DNA of 64,000 nt from Nocardiopsis sp. FIRDI 009 (GTDB lineage Bacteria; Actinomycetota; Actinomycetes; Streptosporangiales; Streptosporangiaceae), in NCBI RefSeq assembly GCF_003386285.1, contig NZ_QPNC01000018.1, positions 1 through 64,000 of the forward strand, written 5' to 3'. This document shows positions 41,235 to 50,060 of the stretch, one piece after another. The position numbers and the translations under genes were made by a program. Within the stretch, counting starts at the first letter, position 1. Every line of letters starts with the position of its first letter. The notes under the pieces are model-generated. The model was not told the origin of the DNA, ran no database searches, and saw only the letters and a list, made by a program, of their open reading frames with translations.

Positions 41235-42001
41235 ATGGCGGCGAAACAGCGGGTCGAGGGCCTCGGTGAGATCTATGACCGGTACCGGCCGCGCTACCCG
41301 CGGGAATTCTTCGGGACCATCGTCCACGAACTTCCGCACTTCTCCGAGGTGACGGTCGTGGACGCGGGGGCGGGCACCGGGATCGCGCTGGAGGGGCTGC
41401 GTCCGGCCCTGGGGGAGGGAGCGCGCTACCTCGCCGTCGACGTGTCCGAGGACAGGGTGGACCGCGGCCGCGAGAAGTTCCCGGACGTGCGGTGGGCGGT
41501 CGGAGCGGCCGAACCGTTCCTGGAGGGGCTCACCGAACCCGTGCAGCTCGTCGTGGCCGCGCAGTCCTACCCGTGGCTGGACCGGTCCCGGTTCGTCACG
41601 GCCTGCACCCGGGCGCTGACGAGCGGGGGTCTGCTCGCCGTCATGCAGAACAACCGCGATCACGCCCTCAGCGCGTTCCTCGACGCCTACGAGACCCTGC
41701 TGGAAGGGCACAGCCCCGGCTACACCCGACGCCACCGCGACCTCGACGTCGCCGGGGAGCTGGCGGCGGGCTTCGACCCCGCCGGCGGGCACGTCGGCGT
41801 CGCCGTCCTCACCTGGAGCAGGCGGATGGACGTGGCCGACTTCGTGCGCCTGGCCCGTCCTCGACCCGGGTGCGGCGGGCGGTCGACCACGAGGGCGAGG
41901 GGTTCCTCGACCGGGTACGCGCGCTGTGCGAGGCCCACGCGGGGGACGGCGGCCTGGAGGTCGCCTACCGCTCCGAACTCTTCCTCGGCCACCGGGGGTA
42001 G
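41235..42001 (+). pseudogene. Class I methyltransferase with a frameshift near its 3' end
   Basis: From ATG 41235 the frame reads as a SAM methyltransferase: GEIYDRYRPRYPREFF, VTVVDAGAGTGIALEGLRPAL (motif I near residue 48), YLAVDVSEDRVDRG, and MDVADFVRLAR. At about 41855 the frame switches to shadow-like Arg/Ser/Thr sequence, while the correct ending (VRRAVDHEGEGFLDRVRALC, then EAHAGDGGLEVAYRSELFLGHRG) is in another frame and stops at 42001. Restoring one base in GGCCCGTCCTCG would rejoin them. Either a genuine one-base deletion or a sequencing error is possible. If real, the protein loses about 50 residues and gains a long unrelated tail. The missing part is after the SAM-binding core, so partial activity cannot be ruled out. 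Confidence 0.7.
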
Positions 42002-42052
42002 TCGAGCCCTCCGGGCCTACGGGGACGGAGGAACGCACAAGGAGGCGCTGAA

Positions 42053-42097
42053 CTCGCATATCCGAGTCGAAGATCCGTACAAGATCGCGTATGCGAG
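42053..42097. promoter_or_regulatory. Inverted repeat before the molybdate operon
   Basis: CTCGCATA and TATGCGAG are exact inverted 8-mers 29 bases apart, 48-92 bases before the regulator's start. Being the only symmetrical element in this short promoter region, it is a candidate autoregulatory operator for the Mop-type regulator encoded next. Confidence 0.4.
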
Positions 42098-42144
42098 ACG
42101 GGTTCGGCTGGAAGGATCGCGAAAGCCAGTGCTACGTTCTCCCC

Positions 42145-42546
42145 ATGCCCACCTACCGGATCAGCGACGCGGCCGAGCTCCTCGGCGTCAGCGCCGACAC
42201 CGTCCGGCGGATGGTCGACTCCGGTCGCCTCCCCGCCACCCGCGACGAGTCGGGCCGACGCCTGCTCGACGGCGCCGAACTCGCCCAGTACCTGAGCGCC
42301 GCCTCCGCGGACGACCCCGCCCGCGCCCACTCCTCCGCGCGCAACCGCTTCCGCGGACTGGTCACCAGTGTCACCCGCGACGGTGTCATGGCCAGTGTCG
42401 AGATCCAGGCCGGACCCCACCGCGTGGTCTCCCTGATGAGCCGCGAGGCCGCCGACGAGCTCGACCTCCGGGTCGGCGGCCTGGCCACGGCGATCGTCAA
42501 GTCCACCAACGTCGTCGTCGAGACCCCCGGCGGCCACCATGCCTGA
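42145..42546 (+). CDS. HTH-Mop molybdate-binding regulator
   Basis: This 133-residue protein has an excisionase/MerR-like helix-turn-helix at residues 1-50 (RISDAAELLGVSADTVRRMVDSGRLPATRD) and a Mop/TOBE domain at 65-130 (ARNRFRGLVTSVTRDGVMASVEIQAGPHRVVSLMSREAADELDLRVG; ATAIVKSTNVVVE). Mop domains bind molybdate, so the protein probably senses molybdate and controls the downstream transporter genes. Unlike E. coli ModE it has one Mop unit and a different HTH. The 3' end overlaps modA by eight bases, so regulator and transporter are co-expressed. ATG 42145 is the first good start. Confidence 0.88.
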   Translation: MPTYRISDAAELLGVSADTVRRMVDSGRLPATRDESGRRLLDGAELAQYLSAASADDPARAHSSARNRFRGLVTSVTRDGVMASVEIQAGPHRVVSLMSREAADELDLRVGGLATAIVKSTNVVVETPGGHHA

Positions 42547-43387
42547 GGCCCCCCTCCACCAGCGCCCCCGTGCCACCGCCCCGCGCTGGAGGGCCCCCCT
42601 CGTGGCCGGAGCCCTCACCCTGACCGCCTGCTCCGCCGCCGACGGCACCGGGCCGGACGCACCGGGAGCCGCGTCGCGGGACGGACTCACCGGAACGCTC
42701 ACCGTCCTGGCCGCCGCCTCCCTCACCGACGTCTTCACCGAACTCGCCGAGCAGTTCGAGACCGACAACCCGGGCGTGGAGGTGGAGCTGGGCTTCGCGG
42801 GCAGCAGCGCCCTGGCCGCCCAGATCAACTCCGGAGCCCCCGCCGACGTGTTCGCCTCCGCCAACACCGACACCATGGCCCTGGTCGTCGACGGCGCGGG
42901 CCTGGACACCGCCTGGGCCGCCGACCACGGCCGGGACGGCGCGGTCTTCGCCACCAACACCCTGCGCATCGCCGTACCGCCGGGCAACCCCGCCGGTGTC
43001 GAGGACCTGGCCGACCTCTCCGACGACTCCGTGGCCACCGCCCTGTGCGCACCGGAGGTCCCCTGCGGGGCCGCCACCACCGCCGTCACCGACGCGGAGG
43101 GCGTCGAGATCGCCGCCGTCACCCTGGAACAGGACGTGCGTGCCGTCCTGACCAAGGTCGAACTCGGCGAGGTCGACGCCGGGCTGGTCTACGCCACCGA
43201 CGTCGCCGCCGCCGGGGACGCGGTCGAGGGCGTCGACTTCCCCGAGTCCGACTCCGCCGTCAACGCCTACCCCGTCGGAGTCCTGGCCGATGCCGCCGAC
43301 CCCGAGCTGGCCGCCGCCTGGGTCGACCTCGTCCTGTCCGACACCGGCGCCGACGCGCTCGCCGCCGCCGGGTTCGGAGCGCCGTGA
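42539..43387 (+). CDS. modA: Molybdate ABC transporter binding lipoprotein
   Basis: This is a 282-residue class II periplasmic-binding lipoprotein. After a Pro/Arg-rich start, the signal runs WRAPLVAGALTLTACS, with the lipobox LTAC near residue 30. The mature domain begins TGTLTVLAAASLTDVFTELAEQFE and includes FAGSSALAAQINSGAPADVFASA, the oxyanion-binding pattern of ModA, with Ser/Ala residues that hydrogen-bond molybdate. ATG 42539 overlaps the regulator's stop. Its end overlaps modB's GTG by four bases. It captures molybdate or tungstate at the cell surface. Confidence 0.92.
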   Translation: MPEAPLHQRPRATAPRWRAPLVAGALTLTACSAADGTGPDAPGAASRDGLTGTLTVLAAASLTDVFTELAEQFETDNPGVEVELGFAGSSALAAQINSGAPADVFASANTDTMALVVDGAGLDTAWAADHGRDGAVFATNTLRIAVPPGNPAGVEDLADLSDDSVATALCAPEVPCGAATTAVTDAEGVEIAAVTLEQDVRAVLTKVELGEVDAGLVYATDVAAAGDAVEGVDFPESDSAVNAYPVGVLADAADPELAAAWVDLVLSDTGADALAAAGFGAP

Positions 43388-44199
43388 CCGCCCCCGCACC
43401 CGCCCGCGGACGCGCGCTGCGCGCCCGCTCGGGGCGCCCGCCCTGGATCCTGCTCGTCCCCGCGCTGCTCGGTGTCGCCTTCCTGGTCCTGCCCCTGCTC
43501 GGTCTGCTCGCCAGCACCCCCTGGGCGACCATGGGCGAACGGATCACCGATCCGGCGGTGCTGTCCGCGCTGTGGCTGTCCCTGTCCACCGCCACCGTCG
43601 CCACGGCCGTGTGCCTGGTCCTGGGGGTGCCGCTGGCCTGGCTGCTGGCCCGAGCCGAGTTCCCCGGACGGCGCCTGGTCCGCGCCCTGATCACCGTCCC
43701 CCTGGTCATCCCGCCGGTGGTCGGCGGGGTGGCGCTGCTCCTGGTCCTGGGGCGCAACGGCCTGCTCGGCCGCCACCTCGACGCCTGGTTCGGGCTGACC
43801 CTGCCGTTCACCACGGCCGCCGTCGTCATCGCCCAGGTGTTCGTGGCGATGCCGTTCCTCGTCGTGAGCGTGGAGGGCGCCCTGCGCGGGGCGGACCCCC
43901 GCTTCGAGGAGGCCGCCGCCACCCTCGGCGCCAGCCGCGCCACCGTCTTCACCCGGATCACCCTGCCCGCGGTCCTGCCGGGCGTCGGGGCGGGCGCGGC
44001 CCTGTGCTGGGCCCGCGCCTTGGGCGAGTTCGGCGCCACCATCACCTTCGCCGGCAACTTTCCCGGCACCACCCAGACCATGCCCCTGGCGGTGTACATG
44101 GCCATGCAACGCGACCCCGAGGCCGCCGTCGTGCTCAGCCTCGTCCTGCTGCTCGTCTCGCTCGCCGTCCTGGCGGGCCTTCGGGGGAGGTCGACGTGA
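43384..44199 (+). CDS. modB: Molybdate ABC transporter permease
   Basis: This 271-residue permease has six or so membrane helices and the ABC-coupling EAA loop FEEAAATLGASRATVFTRITLPAVLPG near residues 175-200. The stretch ALGEFGATITFAGNFPGTTQTMPLAVYM is the ModB signature. GTG 43384 overlaps modA's stop and the 3' end overlaps modC's GTG, so the genes are tightly coupled. It forms the homodimeric membrane channel for molybdate. Confidence 0.93.
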   Translation: MTAPAPARGRALRARSGRPPWILLVPALLGVAFLVLPLLGLLASTPWATMGERITDPAVLSALWLSLSTATVATAVCLVLGVPLAWLLARAEFPGRRLVRALITVPLVIPPVVGGVALLLVLGRNGLLGRHLDAWFGLTLPFTTAAVVIAQVFVAMPFLVVSVEGALRGADPRFEEAAATLGASRATVFTRITLPAVLPGVGAGAALCWARALGEFGATITFAGNFPGTTQTMPLAVYMAMQRDPEAAVVLSLVLLLVSLAVLAGLRGRST

Positions 44200-45299
44200 C
44201 CACGACCGACGACCGACGCACCCCCGCGGACGGATCCGGAGCCGACGAGCCCGCGCTCGACGCCCGCCTCCGGCTCACCCGGGGCGACTTCACCCTCGAC
44301 GCGACACTGCGGGTCGCCGCGGGGGAGGTCCTCGCCCTGCTCGGCCCCAACGGCGCGGGCAAGTCCTCGGCCCTGCGCGCCCTGGCCGGGCTGGTCCCGC
44401 TCACCGACGGGCACGTGCGGATCGGGGGCCGCGACGAGACCACCACACCGGTCGAACGCCGCCCCGTCGGCGTGGTCTTCCAGGACTACCTGCTCTTCGG
44501 CCACATGAGCGCGCTGGACAACGTCGCCTTCGGACCGCGCTGCCAGGGGCTGTCCAAGGCGGCCGCGCGCGGCCGGGCGGCCGAACTGCTGGAGGGCATG
44601 GACCTGTCCGCCCACGCGCGCTCCCGGCCCGGGCGGCTGTCCGGCGGCCAGGCCCAGCGGGTGGCGCTGGCCCGGGCGCTGGCGGTGCGCCCCCGGCTGC
44701 TGCTCCTGGACGAACCGATGGCGGCTCTGGACGCCAGCACGCGCGTCGACGTGCGCACCCGGCTCCGCCACCTGCTGGAGGACTTCGACGGGGCGGCCGT
44801 CCTGGTCACCCACGACCCGCTGGACGCGATGGTCCTGGCCGACCGGGTGGCCGTGGTCGAGTCGGGCCGGATCGTCCAACAGGGGACACCGGCCGAGGTG
44901 GCCAGACGGCCCCGCACCCCCTACGTCGCCCGGCTGGTGGGGCTCAACCTGTTCCGGGGCACGGCCGAGGGGACCCGGGTGACCGTGGACCGGCGGGACG
45001 CCGAGGGGGCCCCGGTGGTCCGCGTGCACGAGCCGCACCGGGGTGAGGTCCTGGTGGCCTTCCCCCCGCGGGCCGTCGCGCTGTACGCGGACCGCCCGCA
45101 CGGCAGCCCCCGCAACCTGTGGCGGCTCACCGTGGAGGGGGTCGAGCGGTTCGGCGACCAGGTCAGGGTCCGCCTGGCGGGCTCGGTGCCGCTGTCGGCC
45201 GACATCAGTCCGGCCGCGCTGGCCGAGCTGGGACTGGTGCGCGGCGCCCCGGTCTGGGCGGGGGTGAAGGCCGCCGAGGTGGAGTGTTATCCCGGTTGA
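44196..45299 (+). CDS. modC: Molybdate ABC transporter ATPase
   Basis: This 367-residue ATPase has an ABC domain (residues 25-250) with Walker A GPNGAGKSSAL, signature LSGGQAQRVALARAL, Walker B LLLLDEPMAALDA and the switch histidine VLVTHDPLDAM. A C-terminal TOBE-like region (residues 290-367) holds VEGVERFGDQVRVRLAG and PVWAGVKAAEVECYPG, which in ModC relatives can bind oxyanion and tune transport. It is the last gene of the four-gene operon; the following 190 bases separate it from the DUF3040 gene. Confidence 0.93.
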   Translation: MTTTDDRRTPADGSGADEPALDARLRLTRGDFTLDATLRVAAGEVLALLGPNGAGKSSALRALAGLVPLTDGHVRIGGRDETTTPVERRPVGVVFQDYLLFGHMSALDNVAFGPRCQGLSKAAARGRAAELLEGMDLSAHARSRPGRLSGGQAQRVALARALAVRPRLLLLDEPMAALDASTRVDVRTRLRHLLEDFDGAAVLVTHDPLDAMVLADRVAVVESGRIVQQGTPAEVARRPRTPYVARLVGLNLFRGTAEGTRVTVDRRDAEGAPVVRVHEPHRGEVLVAFPPRAVALYADRPHGSPRNLWRLTVEGVERFGDQVRVRLAGSVPLSADISPAALAELGLVRGAPVWAGVKAAEVECYPG

Positions 45300-45489
45300 G
45301 CGAAGACGGATCCCCCTCGTCGCCGGGTCTGCCGACGCCTCCGGCTCGGACCAGCGCAAACGTCAGATCTCGGATGGGTCGAATCCGTCCGAGGAAAACC
45401 CTCGGAACCTGGATATCCGACCCTCAGCCGGGGGAGACTGTAGGCACCCGGAGATGACAGTCCTTCCCCCGGCGGCTGAGGAGGGTGCC

Positions 45490-45843
45490 ATGTCGTTAAG
45501 AGAACATGAGCGAAGAATCCTCGCGGAGATCGAACGGCAGCTCAGCGAGGAGGCACCGGAGCTTGCCGGACGTCTGGAGGCCTTCGGCTCGGACGACCCC
45601 GACGCCCCGGTCGACCCCAGCCTGACGGGTTGGCGGCCGTGGGTGGCGTGCGCCGTGATCGCGGCGGTCACCGCCGGGCTGTTGGTCCTGCTCTTCGTCC
45701 TCACCCCGAGCGCGCCCCCGCCCTCACCACCGGATCCCGCCGAGACGGCCGAGACGGCCGAGACGGCCGAGACGGCCGAGCCCGCCGACACACCGGTGGC
45801 GCCCGCCCCGGTCGGGCTGGATCCGCCCGGGACGGTGCCGTGA
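45490..45843 (+). CDS. DUF3040-family small membrane protein
   Basis: This 117-residue protein starts SLREHERRILAEIERQLSEEAPELAGRL, the DUF3040 hallmark (amphipathic helix). A single membrane span follows near residues 55-75 (WVACAVIAAVTAGLLVLLFVL) and then a Pro-rich tail. The tail holds four tandem copies of the 9-base unit GAGACGGCC encoding ETA repeats. Relatives are very common in actinomycetes, have one or two spans and no known function. ATG 45490 follows GGAGGGTGCC. It stands alone, convergent with the penicillin-binding protein gene. Confidence 0.85.
   Translation: MSLREHERRILAEIERQLSEEAPELAGRLEAFGSDDPDAPVDPSLTGWRPWVACAVIAAVTAGLLVLLFVLTPSAPPPSPPDPAETAETAETAETAEPADTPVAPAPVGLDPPGTVP
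45742..45777 (+). repeat. Four tandem copies of a 9-bp unit
   Basis: GAGACGGCC is repeated four times without change inside the DUF3040 gene, encoding (Glu-Thr-Ala)4. Being in units of three codons, copy-number change would keep the frame and only lengthen the extracellular tail. Confidence 0.9.
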
Positions 45844-45878
45844 CGGACCACCGGCCACGGGGGCCGGGGTCCGTCGGG

Positions 45879-48128
45879 TCAGAGCGCGTTGGTGAACCTC
45901 GCGGCGATCGGACCAGCCACGGATCCGCCGCCACCGCCTCCGTCGACCACCAGGGCGAAGGCGACGTCACCCTTGTAGCCGACCATCCACGCGTGGGTGG
46001 GCAGCTCGTCGTCCTCACCCTCGGGTGTGCCGTACTCGGCGCTGCCGGTCTTGCCGTACACCTCTCCCTGGAAGCCCGCCTCACTGGCGGTGCCGTCGGT
46101 GACCACGGCGCGCATCATCGGCCGGATGGCCTCGGCGTTGGCGATCGGGTTCGGCTCGGGCAGGCCCTCGGGGGCGGGGTCGGTCACCAGCACCGGGTGC
46201 CGCCAGGAACCGTCGGCGATCGCGGCCGGGACCGTGGCCATGTGCAGCGCGGAAGTCTCCACCTGACCCTGGCCGATGCTCTGCGCCCCCATCATCACGG
46301 CGCCGTCCGGGGGTGGGAAGCTGGGGTCGAAGTTGGGCACGCCGATGTCGATCGGCGCGTTCATCCCGAACTGCTCGGCGCTGGCCACCAGGTCCTCCGA
46401 TGACAGCCGCTCGACCACGTCGGCCACCAGGGCCGTGTTGCAGGAGGTCGCGAACGCCTCGGTCATCGTCTGCTCACCGTAGGCGGCCCCGCCCGCGTTG
46501 ACGAACGTCCAGCCGCCCGGGTCGTACTCCTTCGTGCACCGCATCGTCGAGTCGGGGCTCATCCCGCTGTCGAGCAGCGCGCTGTAGGAGATGATCTTGA
46601 GCGAGGAACCGGGCGGGTAGCGGCCCTCCAGGGCGCGGTTGAACCCGCCGGGGACGTTCACCACCGCCAGGATCTCGCCGGTGGAGGGGCGCACGGCGAC
46701 CATCCCCGCCGGGTCGTTCGAGGTGAGGATGGCGGTGGCCGCCGCGTCCTGCACCGCCATGTCGATGCTGGTGGTGATGTCCTGGCCGTCGCTGCCGTCC
46801 AGGGTGGCGACCGTGTTCTCCTCCGTGGCCTCCAGTGACGCGGGGTCCTCGGCCTCGGCCGCGTCGACCATGAGGATGGTCGTGGCCGCCTCACCGGCCA
46901 GCCGCTCCTCGTAGGTGCGCTGGAGTCCGGAGACGCCGATGGTGTCGCCGACGCTGTAGGCGGGGCCGAGCCGTTCGACGTCCTCCTCGGTGGCCTCCCC
47001 GAGGGAGCCGACGATCATCTGGAGCGATCCGGACACCCCGGGGGCGTCCAACCGGGTGCCGTCGGCGGCCAGGATGCGGCCGCGTTCGCCCCAGACGGTC
47101 GTGCGGGCGAGCACCTGGCCCTCGCCCAGCCCGGGGTAGGCGACCTCGGGCGTGAAGTCGACGAGCCACCGCCCGTCCTCCCGGACGAGGGGGAGCTCGC
47201 CCTCCCACCCCCAGTCGCTGGCGCCCGACAGGGAGACGGTCACCTCGTAGGGGGCGCTGCCGCTGCCCCCGTCGACCGTCGCGGCGCCGACCTCGACGGA
47301 GACCGTCTCCAGACCCAGGCCCGTGTCGAGCCCCTCCATGACCGCGGCCGCGTCGCCCCCGGTGGTGACGTCGGCCAGCCGCGCGTAGTCGCGCGCCTCC
47401 CAGGCCGCGGCGTACTCGGTGAGCGCCTCCTCCGGCCGTGGCCTGCCCAGCACGAACCAGGACACGGCGCCGCCGATGAGCGCCAGCACCGCCACCGCGG
47501 CGACCACACCGATGACCAGACCCTTGCGCGAGCGGCGTCTGGGCGGTCCGGAGGCGTCGGGGTCGTAGGGTCCCTCGGGGCCTCCGGGGCCGCCTGCGTA
47601 CAGGTACTCGTCACCGTCGGATCCGGGGCCGCCCGGAGCCGTTTCGGCCCGTTCCCGCCGATGGAGAGCCTCCGGCCCCGGCTCCGGGCGTCCGGGGTCC
47701 CACCCGTCCGGTTCGGCGTGCGAGGACACACCGACCGGGTAGGGGGTGTCGCCCCGGTGGGCGGGCACGTCCTGGTGCGGTGGCTCCGCGCGGTGCGCCT
47801 GGTCTGGTCGGGGGTCGGCCCAGCCGTTCCCGTGCCGGTCGTCCTCCGTCGGGGCGCCCGGGGCGTCCACGGGGGTGATCGGGTGGGGTTGGGGAACCGG
47901 AGTGCCCCAGGGGCCGTCGGGATCCTGCGGGGGGTGCGGGGCCTGGTGGGGTTCGAAAGGCGCCACGGGCTCCGGGGGCCCGGGGCGGGCGGGTTCGGAG
48001 GTGGGGGGTGCCTCGGGCCGCCGCGGGATGCGGTAAGGGTTCTCCGGACGGGGGCCCCGTGCTCGTGTTTCGTCCGAACCCTCGGAGGGCCCGGGGGAGT
48101 CGGGCCGCCGGGGGGACCAGTCATCCAC
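45879..48128 (-). CDS. Penicillin-binding protein with MecA-type N-domain
   Basis: This 749-residue membrane-bound transpeptidase cross-links peptidoglycan. The first 230 residues are an unusually long, disordered cytoplasmic tail rich in Pro, Gly, Asp and Arg. One membrane helix follows (LVIGVVAAVAVLALIGGAVSWFVLG). Outside, an NTF2-like MecA-N domain (PEEALTEYAAAWEARDYARLADVT) and a dimerisation part (RILAADGTRLDAPG) precede the catalytic domain. That domain shows SSLK in YPPGSSLKIISYSALLDSG, SCN in FATSCNTAL, and KTGS in VYGKTGSAEYG, the three serine-transpeptidase motifs. The order matches class B PBPs of the PbpA/MecA type. The GTG start gives VDDWSPRR. No cell-division partner (FtsW/RodA) is encoded beside it. 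Confidence 0.88.
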   Translation of the reverse strand: MDDWSPRRPDSPGPSEGSDETRARGPRPENPYRIPRRPEAPPTSEPARPGPPEPVAPFEPHQAPHPPQDPDGPWGTPVPQPHPITPVDAPGAPTEDDRHGNGWADPRPDQAHRAEPPHQDVPAHRGDTPYPVGVSSHAEPDGWDPGRPEPGPEALHRRERAETAPGGPGSDGDEYLYAGGPGGPEGPYDPDASGPPRRRSRKGLVIGVVAAVAVLALIGGAVSWFVLGRPRPEEALTEYAAAWEARDYARLADVTTGGDAAAVMEGLDTGLGLETVSVEVGAATVDGGSGSAPYEVTVSLSGASDWGWEGELPLVREDGRWLVDFTPEVAYPGLGEGQVLARTTVWGERGRILAADGTRLDAPGVSGSLQMIVGSLGEATEEDVERLGPAYSVGDTIGVSGLQRTYEERLAGEAATTILMVDAAEAEDPASLEATEENTVATLDGSDGQDITTSIDMAVQDAAATAILTSNDPAGMVAVRPSTGEILAVVNVPGGFNRALEGRYPPGSSLKIISYSALLDSGMSPDSTMRCTKEYDPGGWTFVNAGGAAYGEQTMTEAFATSCNTALVADVVERLSSEDLVASAEQFGMNAPIDIGVPNFDPSFPPPDGAVMMGAQSIGQGQVETSALHMATVPAAIADGSWRHPVLVTDPAPEGLPEPNPIANAEAIRPMMRAVVTDGTASEAGFQGEVYGKTGSAEYGTPEGEDDELPTHAWMVGYKGDVAFALVVDGGGGGGSVAGPIAARFTNAL

Positions 48129-48346
48129 GCCTGATCGTCCTTCGCTACGTCGTCGGCTTCTCGGACCTGAGGGGCCGAGCCGCGGTCGACCGCCCGACCG
48201 GTCGCCGGGAACGTCCACCGCGTCCTACAGGATCCTAGGACCCTGGTGTCATGAGAGAAGTTCCGGTCCGTGTGCGCCACGTCGTCGCACGACCGACGGC
48301 GGCGGAGGGAACCGGCCCGGGTCGGGCCGACGAGCCCCCACAGACC

Positions 48347-48382
48347 ACGTGCCCCGCCCCCACCGAGGTGGGAACGGGGCAC
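48347..48382. terminator. Two-part hairpin upstream of the PBP gene
   Basis: CGTGCCCCG/CGGGGCACG form an outer 9-bp stem and CCCACC/GGTGGG an inner one. It lies about 220 bases before the PBP start, so it is a terminator of an unseen short transcript or an attenuator in the PBP leader. Confidence 0.5.
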
Positions 48383-48639
48383 GAAGCGTGATGGTCGGTA
48401 TGGCGGTCGCCTCTCGGCGCGGGGCACAACGGGGCTCCTGTCCGCACGGTCACCCACCCGGAGGGCGGGGCCGTACGCGGTATTCCGCGAAGGCAATAGT
48501 TGAGGCCCGGGGGACACTTGCTACCACACCGACCAACAGTGACTCTAACCCATGAGACCGGCTCGTTGTTCCGGGACACCGGCTCGGACGGCATGAGCGA
48601 TCTCACGGTGACTACCGGCCGGTAGTGGGAACAAGGAAG

Positions 48640-48671
48640 GGCCGGTCCCGCAGAGGGGCGCGGGACCGGCC
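48640..48671 (-). terminator. Terminator of the ferredoxin reductase gene
   Basis: GGCCGGTCCCGC and GCGGGACCGGCC form a perfect 12-bp stem with an 8-base loop, 25 bases after the stop codon. Confidence 0.8.
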
Positions 48672-48695
48672 GGGAAACTCACGCGCAGGACTGAA

Positions 48696-50060
48696 CTACT
48701 CCTGGCGCGCGATGTTGGTCTGTTCCTCCCGGGAGCGCAGCTTCAGGCGCTTGCGGCCGCGTTCGGCGCCCAGCTCCTCCTCGCGGGCCTCGATCCGCTG
48801 CCACCCCTCCCAGGTGGTGTAGCGCACGCCGCGCTCCTCCAGCAGGGCGCGGAAGGCGGTCGGGTCGGGCTCGGCGGCGGGGGTGAGGGACTCGCGGTCG
48901 GCCACCAGGTTGGTGACCGTCTCCAGGGCGTCGCCCTTGGTGTGGCCGATCAGGCCCACGGGGCCGCGCTTGATCCATCCCGTGGCGTACACGCCCTCGA
49001 TGGGCTGTTCGTCCAGGTCCAGGACCCGGCCCTCGGCGTTGGGGACCACGCCGCGCTCCTCGTCGAAGGGCAGGCCGGCCAGGGGGGACCCCAGGTAGCC
49101 GATGGCCCGGTAGACAGCCTGGACCTCGTGGTCGACGAACTCGCCGGTGCCCCTGACGTTGCCGTCGCCGGTGAGTTCCATGCGCTCGGTGCGCAGGCCG
49201 GTGACACGGTCCTCACCGGTGATCTCGACCGGGCGGTGCAGGAAGTGCAGGTGCAGACGGCGCTCGGCGCCCTTGGGGTCGCGGATCGCCCAGTTCTGGA
49301 GGACCTTGACGTTGGTCTTGACCTGGTTGGACTCCTCGCAGGCCCGGAGGCTGCCCTCGTCCATGTCGAAGTCCTCGGGGTAGACGATGACCTCGACCCC
49401 GGGCTGCTTGTCCAGCTCGCGCAGCTCCATCGGCGTCGCCTTGCACTGGGCGATGCCGCGGCGGGCGAAGACGTGGACGTCGGTGATCTGCTTGGCGCGC
49501 AGACCCTCGTAGACGTTGTCGGTGATGTCGGTGTCGAGGAGGTCGTCGGCGCTCTTGGCGAGGATCCGGGCGACGTCGACGGCGACGTTGCCCGCGCCGA
49601 TCACGGCGACGCTGGTGCCCTCGACGTGCCAGGAGGGGGAGACGTCGGGGTGGGAGTCGTACCAGAAGACGAAGTCCGCGGCTCCGTGGCTCCCGGGCAG
49701 GTCGACGCCGGGGATGTCCAGGGGGCGGTCCCGGTCGCTGCCGGTGGCGAAGATGACGGCGTCGTAGTGGTGGCGCAGGTCCTCGAGTTTGAGGTCGACA
49801 CCGTACTCGACGTTGCCGTAGAAGGTGATCTCGGGCTTGTCCAGGATCTTGTGCAGCGCTCCCTGGATCTGCTTGATCCGGGGGTGGTCCGGGGCGACGC
49901 CGTAGCGGACCAGGCCGTAGGGGGAGGGCAGCTTGTCGAGGATGTCGATGCTGACGGACGTGCCGCACGCGGACAGGGTCTCGTCCTTGGTGAGCAGGTC
50001 CGCGGCGTAAATGCCCGCGGGACCCGCACCCACGATTCCCACTCGCAGTGGTCGCGTCAT
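48696..50060 (-). CDS. FprA-type NADPH-ferredoxin reductase, iron-regulated
   Basis: This 454-residue adrenodoxin-reductase-like flavoprotein moves electrons from NADPH to ferredoxin. FAD binding is GIVGAGPAGIYAADLL at 8-23, the second FAD/NAD loop is VAVIGAGNVAVDVARIL near 160-176, and the C-terminal YATGWIKRGPVGLIGHTKGDALETV is the family end motif. PSPYGLVRYGVAPDHPRIK is also diagnostic. ATG 50060 lies after GGAG at seven bases, so the longer frame to 50099 is not used. An iron box (50098-50116) lies just upstream, making it a low-iron gene. It may power reductive release of iron from siderophores, Fe-S repair or P450s; which one is inference. Confidence 0.9.
   Translation of the reverse strand: MTRPLRVGIVGAGPAGIYAADLLTKDETLSACGTSVSIDILDKLPSPYGLVRYGVAPDHPRIKQIQGALHKILDKPEITFYGNVEYGVDLKLEDLRHHYDAVIFATGSDRDRPLDIPGVDLPGSHGAADFVFWYDSHPDVSPSWHVEGTSVAVIGAGNVAVDVARILAKSADDLLDTDITDNVYEGLRAKQITDVHVFARRGIAQCKATPMELRELDKQPGVEVIVYPEDFDMDEGSLRACEESNQVKTNVKVLQNWAIRDPKGAERRLHLHFLHRPVEITGEDRVTGLRTERMELTGDGNVRGTGEFVDHEVQAVYRAIGYLGSPLAGLPFDEERGVVPNAEGRVLDLDEQPIEGVYATGWIKRGPVGLIGHTKGDALETVTNLVADRESLTPAAEPDPTAFRALLEERGVRYTTWEGWQRIEAREEELGAERGRKRLKLRSREEQTNIARQE

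Larger units (their letters stand above)
48129..48695. other. Long gap between ferredoxin reductase and PBP genes
   Basis: Two hairpins stand out. One at 48640-48671 is the reductase terminator. The other, at 48347-48382, pairs CGTGCCCCG with CGGGGCACG and has an inner CCCACC/GGTGGG stem. Between them, the 48480-48560 part is AT-richer and could carry the promoter of the penicillin-binding protein, giving it a long leader of up to 350 bases. I looked for a c-di-AMP riboswitch, common before cell-wall genes, and did not find its conserved core. No gene is visible. Confidence 0.45.

Noticed and set aside
48384-48600. A possible c-di-AMP or other riboswitch in the leader of the penicillin-binding protein gene
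   Set aside because: The region is structured, but I cannot find the conserved core bases of the ydaO class or of any other class I know.
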